Part shown: piece after piece, positions 16,890-24,539 of the stretch
How the letters are laid out: every line of letters begins with the position of its first letter
Position numbering within the stretch: the stretch's first letter is position 1
Virus record (IMG/VR): IMGVR_UViG_3300043466_000268
Coordinates: 1 to 32,810 of that record
Length of the DNA: 32,810 nucleotides
DNA from: a virus
Reading direction: 5' to 3' (one strand)
The notes under the pieces: generated by a model
Database searches by the model: none
What the model was told of the DNA's origin: nothing
What the model saw: only the letters and a program-made list of their open reading frames with translations
Translations under genes and position numbers: made by a program

Positions 16890-18022
16890 CTGTATTGAGT
16901 TTGTTGTTTGACTCCTAAATCAAAGTTCAATTCGTAGTTAAACATTTTGTCTGCCGTGTCTACCTTTTCTTCATAGCTAGTCTCCCGCATGATAATAGGA
17001 TAGTAGTCATCTCCTCTGTATAAGTAAGCCTCGTTACTAGATATTAACTGAGCGCCAAGCTCGTAATCCGCAGCGCTTAAATAATCAGAAACAACTTTGT
17101 AGCCGTATTGAACATTACCAGCAAAGCCTTGAGTTCCTCCAAAGTGAACACCAGAACTATTTTTGTGTGCCATTGTAGTTCCTACTCTTCTATACTCGTT
17201 TGTCTTGTAAGTAGAACGAGATACTTTTTGGCTTTCTCTTGATAGTAACCTAAATACATAAGAGTCGTAACCTCCAAATTTATTTTGGAAAACTAATTGA
17301 ACTGGAGTAAAACGCGGAGCGCAAACTTGCTTAACTACGATGGAGTCTGATCCGATGGTAACTCGCCAAGAATAAGTACTAGTAGTAATAAAAGTACTTC
17401 CCAAATATGTGTTGATTGCAAAGGGAGAAAAGTCTAAAATAAGTCCAAGATTAGTACCAAGTCCAGCGCCAGTAGCGCTTGCCCCATCATTAGCACCGCC
17501 TTCGGTTAGCTTTTGAATTGTGGCCGTAACGTTTGCAGCTGAAGCGTTAAAATATGTAATATAAAACTTTTCGCCCGGCACTACATTGCCAGCAGTTCTG
17601 TCTCTAGAAGTTAAGAATTTATTTGCATATCCGCTTATTGATTCTCTAAAAGGATCAAGCGCATAGTTCCAACCTTTAGCAGTTGAGGAACTAAGATTAG
17701 TTGTTAATGAACCGCCAACTTGCTCCCCATAAATTACCGTAAAGTCGACGCTAAGAAAGTTAGCTGAGTATTGGAGTAGGTTGAATCCGCTTGTTCCAAA
17801 GCCAGTAGAGAAGTAGTTTCTGATAATTGGAGCTGCATCGAATACACCATATCCACCTTCGTCTGGATAATTTTTAACGGTTGCGACGGTAACGCCACCA
17901 ACTTGTACATCAAATACATATTTAAAATTGTTTTGCGTTGAATTGTTTGAGCTAACAACAAACCACAGCGCATCGTGTGCTGAAGTATAAGAAGCTGGAA
18001 CGCTTTGAACCGTTATTGCCAT
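16886..18022 (-). CDS. Tail protein, probable distal-tail/baseplate component (378 aa)
   Basis: Starts MAITVQSVPASYTSAHDALW. It is beta-rich, with FDAAPIIRNYFSTGF near residue 65, and a segment CAPRFTPVQLVFQNKFGGYDSYVF near residue 230 that recurs in tail proteins of Bacteroidetes phages. The C-terminal part contains RVGTTMAHKNSSG. It lies between the tail-completion candidate and the 726-aa tail protein with TAATG and ATGA overlaps. Whether it is the distal tail protein or another baseplate ring protein cannot be decided from sequence. Confidence 0.76.
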   Translation of the reverse strand: MAITVQSVPASYTSAHDALWFVVSSNNSTQNNFKYVFDVQVGGVTVATVKNYPDEGGYGVFDAAPIIRNYFSTGFGTSGFNLLQYSANFLSVDFTVIYGEQVGGSLTTNLSSSTAKGWNYALDPFRESISGYANKFLTSRDRTAGNVVPGEKFYITYFNASAANVTATIQKLTEGGANDGASATGAGLGTNLGLILDFSPFAINTYLGSTFITTSTYSWRVTIGSDSIVVKQVCAPRFTPVQLVFQNKFGGYDSYVFRLLSRESQKVSRSTYKTNEYRRVGTTMAHKNSSGVHFGGTQGFAGNVQYGYKVVSDYLSAADYELGAQLISSNEAYLYRGDDYYPIIMRETSYEEKVDTADKMFNYELNFDLGVKQQTQYR

Positions 18023-18690
18023 TATTTAAAATTTTGTCTAATATTTAATATTATGTCTTGACCTAATGCTTTGGCTAGTTTAACTTGAAATTCTTTACCA
18101 AATGCTTTATCTAAATTATCCTCAAAAAATCCTACTCTTGGCATCCCTCTTTTCTTTATTGCCTTAGCCGTATTTGTTGCAATCTGTTTTAACTTAGCTT
18201 GCTGATTAGTAATATTACCAAGTGTTTTACGTTTACGTTGTAATGGACTTAAATTCTTTCTTTGGTCATCGTTCCTAATATAATTTCTATGCCTCATATA
18301 CCATTGCATCAAAGCATTAACCATACTAGCAGACACGCTTAATGTCCGATAGGAGTATGGACTAGAAATAGGTTGTTTGCTTTTAATGCCTTTAACTCCC
18401 TTATTTTGAAAATCATAATATTTAGAAGCAGGATTATTTTTACTATAACCAATTGTTAAGCTATACTTATTTCCTTCTTGCTTTATGGAGCTTACCTCCA
18501 TGTCTGACAAATTGCCTTTGTCTACTTTTTTCTTTTTATTTATTCTAGCAATTGCAAGCTTCATAAATTGATTTGCTCCTTCAAGCATTACCGCTTGAAC
18601 TCCGTCTAGTTCTACTTCTGCTTGCCTAGATATACCGCCAGCAGTAAAGTTATTACCTAAAGAAGCTTGCGCTTGACTAATGCTTTGCAT
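18022..18690 (-). CDS. Tail-completion/neck (HK97 gp10-like) protein candidate
   Basis: 222 aa and basic. The N-terminal helix region (QAVMLEGANQFMKLAIARIN) is followed by a beta section (KYSLTIGYSKNNPASKYYDF then QNKGVKG) that recalls gp10-like neck proteins, where a tyrosine-rich strand precedes the NKG turn. The C-terminal half is highly basic with helices (RKNLSPLQRKRKTLGNI). The start overlaps the end of the frameshifted chaperone reading frame by 14 bases. A tail-tube completion role is likely but unproven. Confidence 0.68.
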   Translation of the reverse strand: MQSISQAQASLGNNFTAGGISRQAEVELDGVQAVMLEGANQFMKLAIARINKKKKVDKGNLSDMEVSSIKQEGNKYSLTIGYSKNNPASKYYDFQNKGVKGIKSKQPISSPYSYRTLSVSASMVNALMQWYMRHRNYIRNDDQRKNLSPLQRKRKTLGNITNQQAKLKQIATNTAKAIKKRGMPRVGFFEDNLDKAFGKEFQVKLAKALGQDIILNIRQNFK

Positions 18691-18958
18691 ACGCTTTTTT
18701 CATTTGATCGGAATCGAAAGCATTTTTAGCTTTCAAATAGCTTAAATCATTTAGTGCTTGTATGGTTGGTAATTCATATACATCTGCAAGCTTTATCTTT
18801 TCGTGTTCGGAAATTATTGAAGCCTGATAAATCCACCCATATTGTCGCATAAATCCTGCACCGTTTTCTCTGCCTGCTCCTGCGGCATTCCCGTCTTGAT
18901 CATCTCCTCCTTGAAATAATCCTTTAAATTCATTATCGAGTCGGCGAATACTTGACAA
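18677..18958 (-). CDS. Tail assembly chaperone extension (T part, made by -1 frameshift)
   Basis: 93 codons from the TTG next to the T9 run to the stop at 18677-18679. There is no good start codon of its own; it is entered by a -1 shift at the slippery run (18957-18965). The linker is rich in Gly/Asp/Asn (GGDDQDGNAAGAGRENGAG). The C-terminal part (RQYGWIYQASIISEHEKIKL, ELPTIQALNDLSYLKAKN) resembles the T domain of tail chaperones that bind the tape measure. The predicted fusion is 167 + 93 = 260 aa. It overlaps the 0-frame protein by 145 bases and the next gene by 14. Confidence 0.85.
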   Translation of the reverse strand: MSSIRRLDNEFKGLFQGGDDQDGNAAGAGRENGAGFMRQYGWIYQASIISEHEKIKLADVYELPTIQALNDLSYLKAKNAFDSDQMKKAYAKH

Positions 18959-19458
18959 AAAAAAACCACGCTTCCATAAACCGATTCGAATGGCGCACCT
19001 AGTAAATCTTGCGCATATTCATCGTGCTTACTTGCATCGTACTTTGCTAACTTCCATCCTCGCCAAGTCTTCTTCATAGGCATAATCATTGAAGCTGCAA
19101 TCTTATGCAAGTTGTTTGTTATATCTGAACCAAAGTACTTCGTTTCAATGTAGCGCGCGTATGGAATATTTCTAATGTCGTAAATGCACCTATATTGCCT
19201 TCCGTTAATCTTTATAAAATCTTTTGGCTTTGGCTCTGGTTTTGTCTTGGTAATAAAATCAATCTCTTTCAACTGCTCTTTTAAATCAGCAATCGACAAA
19301 GAATCAATTTGCGCTTCTGTTCGGTTAGTTAGAATTGCTAAAGTTTTTACCGCCAAATCTAGTTCTGTATCTCCGTCTTTTTTAGACATAAGATTTTCGA
19401 TTTGTTGGTATTGCCAAAGTGTTACATTACTCCAGTTCATATCTTTAATAAATAGCAT
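18814..19458 (-). CDS. Tail assembly chaperone (G part, 0 frame)
   Basis: 214 aa if read without frameshift. It is mostly helical: WQYQQIENLMSKKDGDTELD, AVKTLAILTNRTEAQIDSLS, a beta turn INGRQYRCIYDIRNIPYARY, and SVVFF at the slippery site (codons 164-168). Established knowledge: siphophage tail chaperones are made as G and longer G-T forms and keep the tape measure soluble while the tube polymerises. The ATG at 19458 overlaps the terL stop (TAATG). An alternative ATG at 19440 (MNWSNVTLW) would leave 16 bases of leader matching the 17-bp repeated element, so the start is not certain. Confidence 0.82.
   Translation of the reverse strand: MLFIKDMNWSNVTLWQYQQIENLMSKKDGDTELDLAVKTLAILTNRTEAQIDSLSIADLKEQLKEIDFITKTKPEPKPKDFIKINGRQYRCIYDIRNIPYARYIETKYFGSDITNNLHKIAASMIMPMKKTWRGWKLAKYDASKHDEYAQDLLGAPFESVYGSVVFFCQVFADSIMNLKDYFKEEMIKTGMPQEQAEKTVQDLCDNMGGFIRLQ
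18957..18966 (-). other. -1 ribosomal frameshift site (T9 slippery run)
   Basis: The minus strand reads G followed by nine T and then GTC. In the 0 frame the codons are GTT TTT TTT TGT, so T TTT TTT is a perfect X XXY YYZ heptamer. A -1 slip continues with TTG TCA into the 93-codon frame. Both frames downstream look like real protein. Whether a downstream RNA structure stimulates the shift was not established. Confidence 0.85.
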
Positions 19459-20624
19459 TATGAAAAATTATACCTTCCGCTCCCAGACTTGAAGTCAAAC
19501 TTGCGCCAAGCTAAGGCCAAAGCACAAACCGTGTCATCGTGAAAGCCAGAAGGAGCGGAGTACTTTACTCCGTGAGAACTATATTGATATTCAAAAATTT
19601 CAAGCTCTTGCCTTATCATTCCATCTGGATAGTGTATCCGTTCTTGATGGATAGCTACTTGCAAACCTAACATTATTTCCTGCTTGCTTTGGCTAGTAAA
19701 TTTAAAGCCTTCTACATCTAGGCCATCTCTTTGCAATTGCTCTACGATTGGATCGCCTACACCAGTAGCATCTATTATCATTGGCGCTTTAGGCAAGTTG
19801 CGAATCTTATTCTGTGTGCTTGCCCAGTCAGATTGAAAGCGTTCAAAATAAGCCACATTCCCTGCGTTGTCCATCCCGATAATTACCGTCCAGTCGTTAT
19901 ACTTAGCCAAGTCAATTCCGTAGCATTTAACCGCGTTAGTCGAAATATTCGAAACGCATTTTAAGATTGCTTGGCTACCAAATGGATTTGCTGCGTTCTC
20001 TGCTGGGTTAGCCATGTACTCCTGCTCGAATACTACCGTTGGCAGTTCAGCTCTTGCGGCATCAATCTCTGTCTTTGCAATATGTGGATTGTCGTAGGTA
20101 GAATATTTAAATGATTCCCATTCATCATTAGGAAGCAATCCTTTTAAGTAAAGCGAATAAAAGAAGTTCTTGCCTTTAGGAGTAGAAACAAATAAAGCCT
20201 TGCCTTTGTAATCGGTTAGTGTCGGCCGAATAGAATTAAGCCATCCGTTTTCAAGATCAGGTATAAATGATGCCTCGTCAATAATAACGTAATGAAACTT
20301 TAAACCTCGAAGGTTGTCTAGTCGTTCTCCGGTAAAGAACCGAATTGTTCCGCCAGTCATTAATTTTAAAGTAAGGTCTGAACGATTGGCAACTGCTACC
20401 TCCATCGGTAGTAACTTGCAAAGCTCGTCAAAAAATACTTTGGCTAAATGATAGGTAGGAGTTATGTAAGCCACTTGTTGGCCTTTCAAAGATTCAACAG
20501 AAGAAATTACTTGGCTGATTAAAGATTTGCCAAACCTTCGACCGCACATCAAAACTCTAAATCGAGCTTTACTCCCTAGAACTTTCCTCTGTGCTTCGTG
20601 AGGTATCGGTAAAATAATCTCCAT
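19458..20624 (-). CDS. terL: Terminase large subunit
   Basis: 388 aa from the ATG at 20624 (a TTG two codons upstream is also open). The ATPase domain has Walker A GRRFGKS (28-34), Walker B VIIDEA (113-118) and coupling motif STPKG (148-152). The nuclease domain has the expected acidic residues: Asp238 in GIDLAKYNDW, Asp285 in IIDATGVGDP, Asp363/364 in FHDDTVCALA. It would pump and cut DNA at the portal. It is somewhat shorter than many TerL proteins but has all motifs. It overlaps the small subunit by 56 bases and is followed by the tail chaperones, not the portal. Confidence 0.96.
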   Translation of the reverse strand: MEIILPIPHEAQRKVLGSKARFRVLMCGRRFGKSLISQVISSVESLKGQQVAYITPTYHLAKVFFDELCKLLPMEVAVANRSDLTLKLMTGGTIRFFTGERLDNLRGLKFHYVIIDEASFIPDLENGWLNSIRPTLTDYKGKALFVSTPKGKNFFYSLYLKGLLPNDEWESFKYSTYDNPHIAKTEIDAARAELPTVVFEQEYMANPAENAANPFGSQAILKCVSNISTNAVKCYGIDLAKYNDWTVIIGMDNAGNVAYFERFQSDWASTQNKIRNLPKAPMIIDATGVGDPIVEQLQRDGLDVEGFKFTSQSKQEIMLGLQVAIHQERIHYPDGMIRQELEIFEYQYSSHGVKYSAPSGFHDDTVCALALAWRKFDFKSGSGRYNFS

Positions 20625-20967
20625 TTGCAAACTTGATAGTAATCTCTGTGTCTTGCTTTACATCTGCCGTTTCCTTTGGCTTACCAAATACTCTGCTTAG
20701 TAATGTTTCAATTGAATACAAACTACCTTTTTCCAATGACTTGCGCATCGCTCCAGCTATTGTCTTCTCTAATATAGTAGCATCTGGATTCTCATAAACC
20801 TTTCTTAGCTCCTCAATGTTCATTGAAAGCATATTACGAATAGACATATTAATCTCAGTCATATTGTATCCGGCATCTTTTAATCCAGTTACATAAGACT
20901 TTGGCCTTCCGTTTGGATTGCCTGATTGACCTTTCTTAAAAGGAATTAAATTGTCTTCGCTTGCCAT
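20569..20967 (-). CDS. terS: Terminase small subunit-like protein (DUF5681-type N-terminus)
   Basis: 132 aa. The N-terminal FKKGQSGNPNGRPKSYVTGL is the hallmark of DUF5681 proteins, usually encoded next to TerL. A helical middle region follows (EELRKVYENPDATILEKTIA, MRKSLEKGSLYSIETLLSR). The C-terminus is polar and Thr/Ser/Glu-rich. It probably recognises phage DNA and recruits TerL. It overlaps terL by 56 bases and the methyltransferase gene by 22 bases. Small-subunit function for this family is inferred from gene order. Confidence 0.85.
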   Translation of the reverse strand: MASEDNLIPFKKGQSGNPNGRPKSYVTGLKDAGYNMTEINMSIRNMLSMNIEELRKVYENPDATILEKTIAGAMRKSLEKGSLYSIETLLSRVFGKPKETADVKQDTEITIKFANGDYFTDTSRSTEESSRE

Positions 20968-22091
20968 ATTTCTCCGTTTCTTTTAATTACTAAACTTGGA
21001 TCTAATTGATTCATTCTTTCAAGTATAACTTGACAATATTTTGGATCTAATTCTATGCCAAAACATTTTCTACCAATTTGATGAGAAGCTACCATAGTAG
21101 AACCTGATCCTAAAAAAGCATCATAAATATTTTTTTTATCTGGATTATCTTTTAAAGCCATTTCTATTAATGAAATTGGTTTCATAGTAGGATGAACGGT
21201 ATTTCTTTCTCTTTTAGTTTGCCATACATCTCCTCTAATTGTTTTTTGTCCTCCAAATTTTCCGTGATATAAAATTATCTCATGTTGCTTGAAATACTTG
21301 TCTAAATGCTGAGCTGGATTTACCTTATCCCAAACAATAAAAGATTTAACTGGCTTTTGCAAATCTTCCATTGCCTTTCTAAATAAATGAGAATATTGCC
21401 AAGAACAACAAACATAAAAAGTATCGCAGTTAACATTTATTGCATCATAAATAAATTGAGTAAAATCTTCGTCACTCATTTTATCATTTGCAATCTTATC
21501 TCTTTTGTCTTTTACTCCTTGATAATCTATATTATAAGGAGGATCCGTAAAAACCATTTCAATATTATTACCGTTTAATACTTTAGCAACTGCATCACTA
21601 TCTGTAGAATCTCCGCATAGCAATCTGTGATTTCCAATCTCAAATAAATCTCCTAAAACTATATCCGTTTTAATTTCATCAGGTACTTCGTAATTATCTT
21701 CTTCGGCAGTTCCTTCGTCTTTTATATCAAATACTGGCAAATCTAATCCCCAAGCCTCAAGCTCTTCGCTATCCCATTCGTTGGCAATCATATCCCAGTC
21801 CCATTCGCCTCCGCTTGTATTATCCTTGATAAGAAATTCTCTCTGTTTGTCCTCTGATAAATCAGCGACAATAACTGGTATCTCTTTAATGCCTGCCTCT
21901 TTACAAGCTCTAAACCTCATATTGCCACCAAGAATAATCATATCCTTGTTTACAACTATTGGCCGAATGTTGAGCATCTCAGGGAAATCCTTTACGGATT
22001 GCACTAATTTTTTAAATTTATCGTCCTTTATTAATCTTGGATTATTAGGATTTAATTTAATGTCAGTAATCTTGGTTAAGCTTGGTTGCAT
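20946..22091 (-). CDS. ParB-domain / DNA N-methyltransferase fusion
   Basis: 381 aa. Residues 1-95 form a ParB/sulfiredoxin-type domain (IRPIVVNKDMIILGGNMRFR ... CKEAGIKEIPVIVADLSEDK). Residues 145-365 are a DNA amino-methyltransferase with the catalytic DPPY (183-186), HPTMKP (300-305) and the SAM-binding FLGSGST (326-332). The order DPPY before FxGxG places it in the beta class; the product could be N6-methyladenine or N4-methylcytosine. There is no restriction gene beside it, so it probably protects phage DNA or marks it for packaging. It overlaps terS by 22 bases. Confidence 0.93.
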   Translation of the reverse strand: MQPSLTKITDIKLNPNNPRLIKDDKFKKLVQSVKDFPEMLNIRPIVVNKDMIILGGNMRFRACKEAGIKEIPVIVADLSEDKQREFLIKDNTSGGEWDWDMIANEWDSEELEAWGLDLPVFDIKDEGTAEEDNYEVPDEIKTDIVLGDLFEIGNHRLLCGDSTDSDAVAKVLNGNNIEMVFTDPPYNIDYQGVKDKRDKIANDKMSDEDFTQFIYDAINVNCDTFYVCCSWQYSHLFRKAMEDLQKPVKSFIVWDKVNPAQHLDKYFKQHEIILYHGKFGGQKTIRGDVWQTKRERNTVHPTMKPISLIEMALKDNPDKKNIYDAFLGSGSTMVASHQIGRKCFGIELDPKYCQVILERMNQLDPSLVIKRNGEIWQAKTI

Positions 22092-22094
22092 GTT

Positions 22095-22628
22095 TTATTT
22101 TTTAAATAGTATTGTCCACTCTGTTGGAATTGTTAAACGCTTATGAACCGAATATCCGTACTCATCAAAGAAAGCTATCCATTCGTCTACTTGCTTTATA
22201 TTTATATGTCCCCACCAAGAATCGAACTCTGGAGTCGTAGTGTAAGGAGTTGAGGATAGTAGAAAGTAGTCAGCCGTAATAGTTTCTAAGTATTCATTTA
22301 TCTGCTCGTCTGTGCAATGCTCCAAAACTTCTATGCTTACTATCATTTGCGTATGCGTAGGATAGTTTCCTAGATCGTGCAGCTCAACTCCTCTAGTCTT
22401 TGCAAAGTCCCTATGATATTTGTTCGGTTCGATTCCGTAGTAGTCGCATCCTTTGTGGATTAGGCATTCGCCTAGCGTTCCAAGTCCGGCACCAATCTCA
22501 ATAAAATTACGCGCGTAGTTTTTAATAATGTTTGCCGTCCCATCCATTAGCATAAAATACTCTGGATTCTCTGGAGTAATTCCGTTATGAATCTCATGCT
22601 CGAAAAACTCTTTGTCAGTTGCTTGCAT
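22095..22628 (-). CDS. Class I SAM-dependent methyltransferase (small-molecule/sugar type)
   Basis: 177 aa from the ATG at 22628, which overlaps the end of the 142-aa gene. The Rossmann signature is FIEIGAGLGTLGE (SAM-binding motif I), followed by YYGIEPN (motif II acidic strand end) and SIEVLEHC (motif III/IV). The C-terminus has DSWWGHINIKQVDEWIAFF, as in Methyltransf_11/23-type enzymes that act on sugars, lipids or quinones. It lacks DPPY and is unlikely to be a DNA N-methylase. Its neighbour upstream is a glycosyltransferase, so a glycan substrate is plausible. This is inference. Confidence 0.82.
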   Translation of the reverse strand: MQATDKEFFEHEIHNGITPENPEYFMLMDGTANIIKNYARNFIEIGAGLGTLGECLIHKGCDYYGIEPNKYHRDFAKTRGVELHDLGNYPTHTQMIVSIEVLEHCTDEQINEYLETITADYFLLSSTPYTTTPEFDSWWGHINIKQVDEWIAFFDEYGYSVHKRLTIPTEWTILFKK

Positions 22629-23043
22629 TATCAATTTGCTCTAGTTTTCTTATTGCCCACTCTATTCCTTCCGTTCCGCCCCAAGCATCCCACATCAAGC
22701 CTCCGCATCCTTCATCGTAAGGAACATCTTTGTATTGTTGATGCCTTTTAAATGAAGCCATTCGAGCAATCGTATCTCTTGTTATATTTTCGCGCTTTGC
22801 TAATTGGTTTGCTCTTGCTTTTCCTACTGGTGTACCACAATCTCCCCAGCCATTCTTACTAGCATATTCTACCGCTCGCCTTGCGTTGTTTACCGCAGCT
22901 TCTGGATAGTCATTATAGGTATCTGCAAATTGGCCACTTGCAAGGATTGCTTGCCAAACTTCCGTAGCTTTTTCTTCTGTGTCATAGACGCAAGCGCCTC
23001 CACCGATTCTGTACTTTCCGTTACTGCATTTAATTACTGGCAT
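22615..23043 (-). CDS. Conserved phage protein with KCSNGKYRIG and GWGDCGTPVG modules
   Basis: 142 aa made of two modules. Residues 1-40 (IKCSNGKYRIGGGACVYDTE) resemble a tiny stand-alone phage protein. Residues 45-137 (YPEAAVNNARRAVEYASKNG, GDCGTPVGKARANQLAKREN, ITRDTIARMASFKRHQQ, GCGGLMWDAWGGTEGIEWA) form a module that I recall from phage head-associated and portal-fused proteins. Neither has a proven function. Conserved Cys, Gly and Trp residues suggest a compact, possibly DNA- or metal-binding fold. It begins one base into the stop of the glycosyltransferase gene. Confidence 0.78.
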   Translation of the reverse strand: MPVIKCSNGKYRIGGGACVYDTEEKATEVWQAILASGQFADTYNDYPEAAVNNARRAVEYASKNGWGDCGTPVGKARANQLAKRENITRDTIARMASFKRHQQYKDVPYDEGCGGLMWDAWGGTEGIEWAIRKLEQIDNASN

Positions 23044-24062
23044 TACCTTAATAGTTTATTATAAATAGCCGTTCTAGCTATGTTGTGGCGAAATAAATCG
23101 TAATGCTTTCTAACATATTCGCCATTACTTAAACCGTAGTCTTCTCGCATATCCTTGCTCTCTGCCATCCGTCTTAAATCTTTCTCCCAATTTGTAACTG
23201 GAAATATGGTCGGAATGTCTGCGTAAGGATCGCGGTTCATTGCCATTATCGGAATGTTCTTTGCGCCAGCTTCCAATGCCTTTAGATTTGACTTTAGCTT
23301 ATTAAATCTATTATCAAGCAAAGGAGTTACAAGTATGTCGGCCTCCGCGTAATGGTTCATATAAAGGTCTACCGGTAAGCTCTCAAGTATTTTATATTCT
23401 AGCTTTTCGTTGGCCGTGTAGATATTTGCCATCTCGTCCCAATGCCATTTGTTAAATTCATTCCATCCGCAAAGTAGCATCCTCGTATTTGCCGCAAATC
23501 GCTTATCTTTTGACAAAGCATAAATCGGTGCTTTAAGTTGCTTAATGTCTGGATAATGAGTAATGCTTCCAGTATGCGCAATGGTTACCTTGTCATGCGG
23601 AATCTTTACAATCGTAAACTGGTCTTTATCAAATGGCAAAGCGTTAGGTATTACTTTGCAGTTTTTGTTAATCTTAATTATCTCTGCCCATAGCCTCGAA
23701 TGAGTACAAGTAACTAGGTCTGCATGCTTAATGTAGGATTGGATAATTTTACCTATTCCATTTAACCGGTAATTGGAATATGATAAATGCTGAGTAAATA
23801 GTTCCCAGTAGTCGTCAATATCTACTACCAATTTAAAGCCATACTTCTGCTTCCATTCTAGGATTTTAATCAAGCTCTCAGTCTCGCAAAACCGATTGAC
23901 AAGAAAGATATTTATATCCTTCTCCTTAATCATTTCTTCGGTTGGAGTATCGGTTATTAGCGCATACTGCTTTTCCATTGTAGACAAAGGTAAAGCTATT
24001 CGATGGTATGTGACTCCGCTATGCCTGCTTCCGCTTCCTAGTATTCTTAATTGGTTGCTCAT
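23043..24062 (-). CDS. Glycosyltransferase, GT4-like
   Basis: 339 aa from the ATG at 24062 (MSNQLRILGSGSRHSGVTYH). A longer frame exists upstream but lies inside the preceding gene. Expected GT-B features: the Gly-rich N-terminal loop, a central FKLVVDIDDYWELF (79-86), the domain linker near HADLVTCTHSRLW, HTGSITHYPDI, and the nucleotide-sugar-binding motif FNKLKSNLKALEAGAKNIP (253-271). It would transfer a sugar, either to host surface glycan, to a virion protein or to modified DNA. It overlaps the previous gene by 44 bases and is followed by the GWGDCGTPVG protein and the SAM methyltransferase. Confidence 0.88.
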   Translation of the reverse strand: MSNQLRILGSGSRHSGVTYHRIALPLSTMEKQYALITDTPTEEMIKEKDINIFLVNRFCETESLIKILEWKQKYGFKLVVDIDDYWELFTQHLSYSNYRLNGIGKIIQSYIKHADLVTCTHSRLWAEIIKINKNCKVIPNALPFDKDQFTIVKIPHDKVTIAHTGSITHYPDIKQLKAPIYALSKDKRFAANTRMLLCGWNEFNKWHWDEMANIYTANEKLEYKILESLPVDLYMNHYAEADILVTPLLDNRFNKLKSNLKALEAGAKNIPIMAMNRDPYADIPTIFPVTNWEKDLRRMAESKDMREDYGLSNGEYVRKHYDLFRHNIARTAIYNKLLR

Positions 24063-24318
24063 TCGTTTCGGTTGGTTGTAATGCGTTGCGCTTTTCCATG
24101 AACTTAATGCCATCGTAATGCGCAGATAATCTTTTAAGTAAGTCAAACACGCAAGCGCCACACCATGCGTTTAGTACAAATTGTGCATCTAAGTTGCGTT
24201 GGTAAATCCTAGTATATTCGTCTAATATCGGAAAGTCAATATGTCTACTAAATCCAAGCTTGACCGCTTCGAAGTTAATGATATGCTCCTCTAAGAATTT
24301 AATGTCTTCGCTTGTCAT
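24019..24318 (-). CDS. Hypothetical protein with a Cys pair (99 aa)
   Basis: The start ATG at 24318 overlaps the previous stop (ATGA), giving MTSEDIKFLEEHIINFEAVK. A conserved-looking WCGACVFDLLKRL with CxxC lies near residues 55-68, and the C-terminus is basic (NTRKRKQA). Small CxxC proteins of this size occur beside cysteine-containing membrane proteins in Bacteroidetes phages. The neighbouring 74-aa membrane protein also has a CxxC (CVPC), so the two may work together. I do not recognise a biochemical function. Confidence 0.7.
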   Translation of the reverse strand: MTSEDIKFLEEHIINFEAVKLGFSRHIDFPILDEYTRIYQRNLDAQFVLNAWCGACVFDLLKRLSAHYDGIKFMEKRNALQPTETNEQPIKNTRKRKQA

Positions 24319-24539
24319 AGTTTTAAAAGTAATCTGTAAATAACTCCGCCTACTACACCAGCTACAAAGATAGAAGCGATGAAGCTTACTAGATTGTCTG
24401 GCATCAAAAACATAATCATTGCCGACCAAGTGCTAAGACAAGGTACGCAATTAAATGGCTTAAAGTTTAAATAAAAACTTTTGTGCAGGTTTGTCATGTT
24501 TACAAATACTGCAAATGCAATCGCGGCTATTATTATCAT
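24315..24539 (-). CDS. Small membrane protein with CVPC motif (74 aa)
   Basis: Three hydrophobic segments are visible: MIIIAAIAFAVFVNM at the N-terminus, WSAMIMFLMP in the middle and LVSFIASIFVAGVVGGVIY near the C-terminus. A short loop contains FNCVPCLSTW. Its ATG at 24539 overlaps the preceding gene stop (ATGA). It may be an inner-membrane protein that affects the host envelope, or act with the downstream Cys-pair protein. The role is unknown. Confidence 0.7.
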   Translation of the reverse strand: MIIIAAIAFAVFVNMTNLHKSFYLNFKPFNCVPCLSTWSAMIMFLMPDNLVSFIASIFVAGVVGGVIYRLLLKL

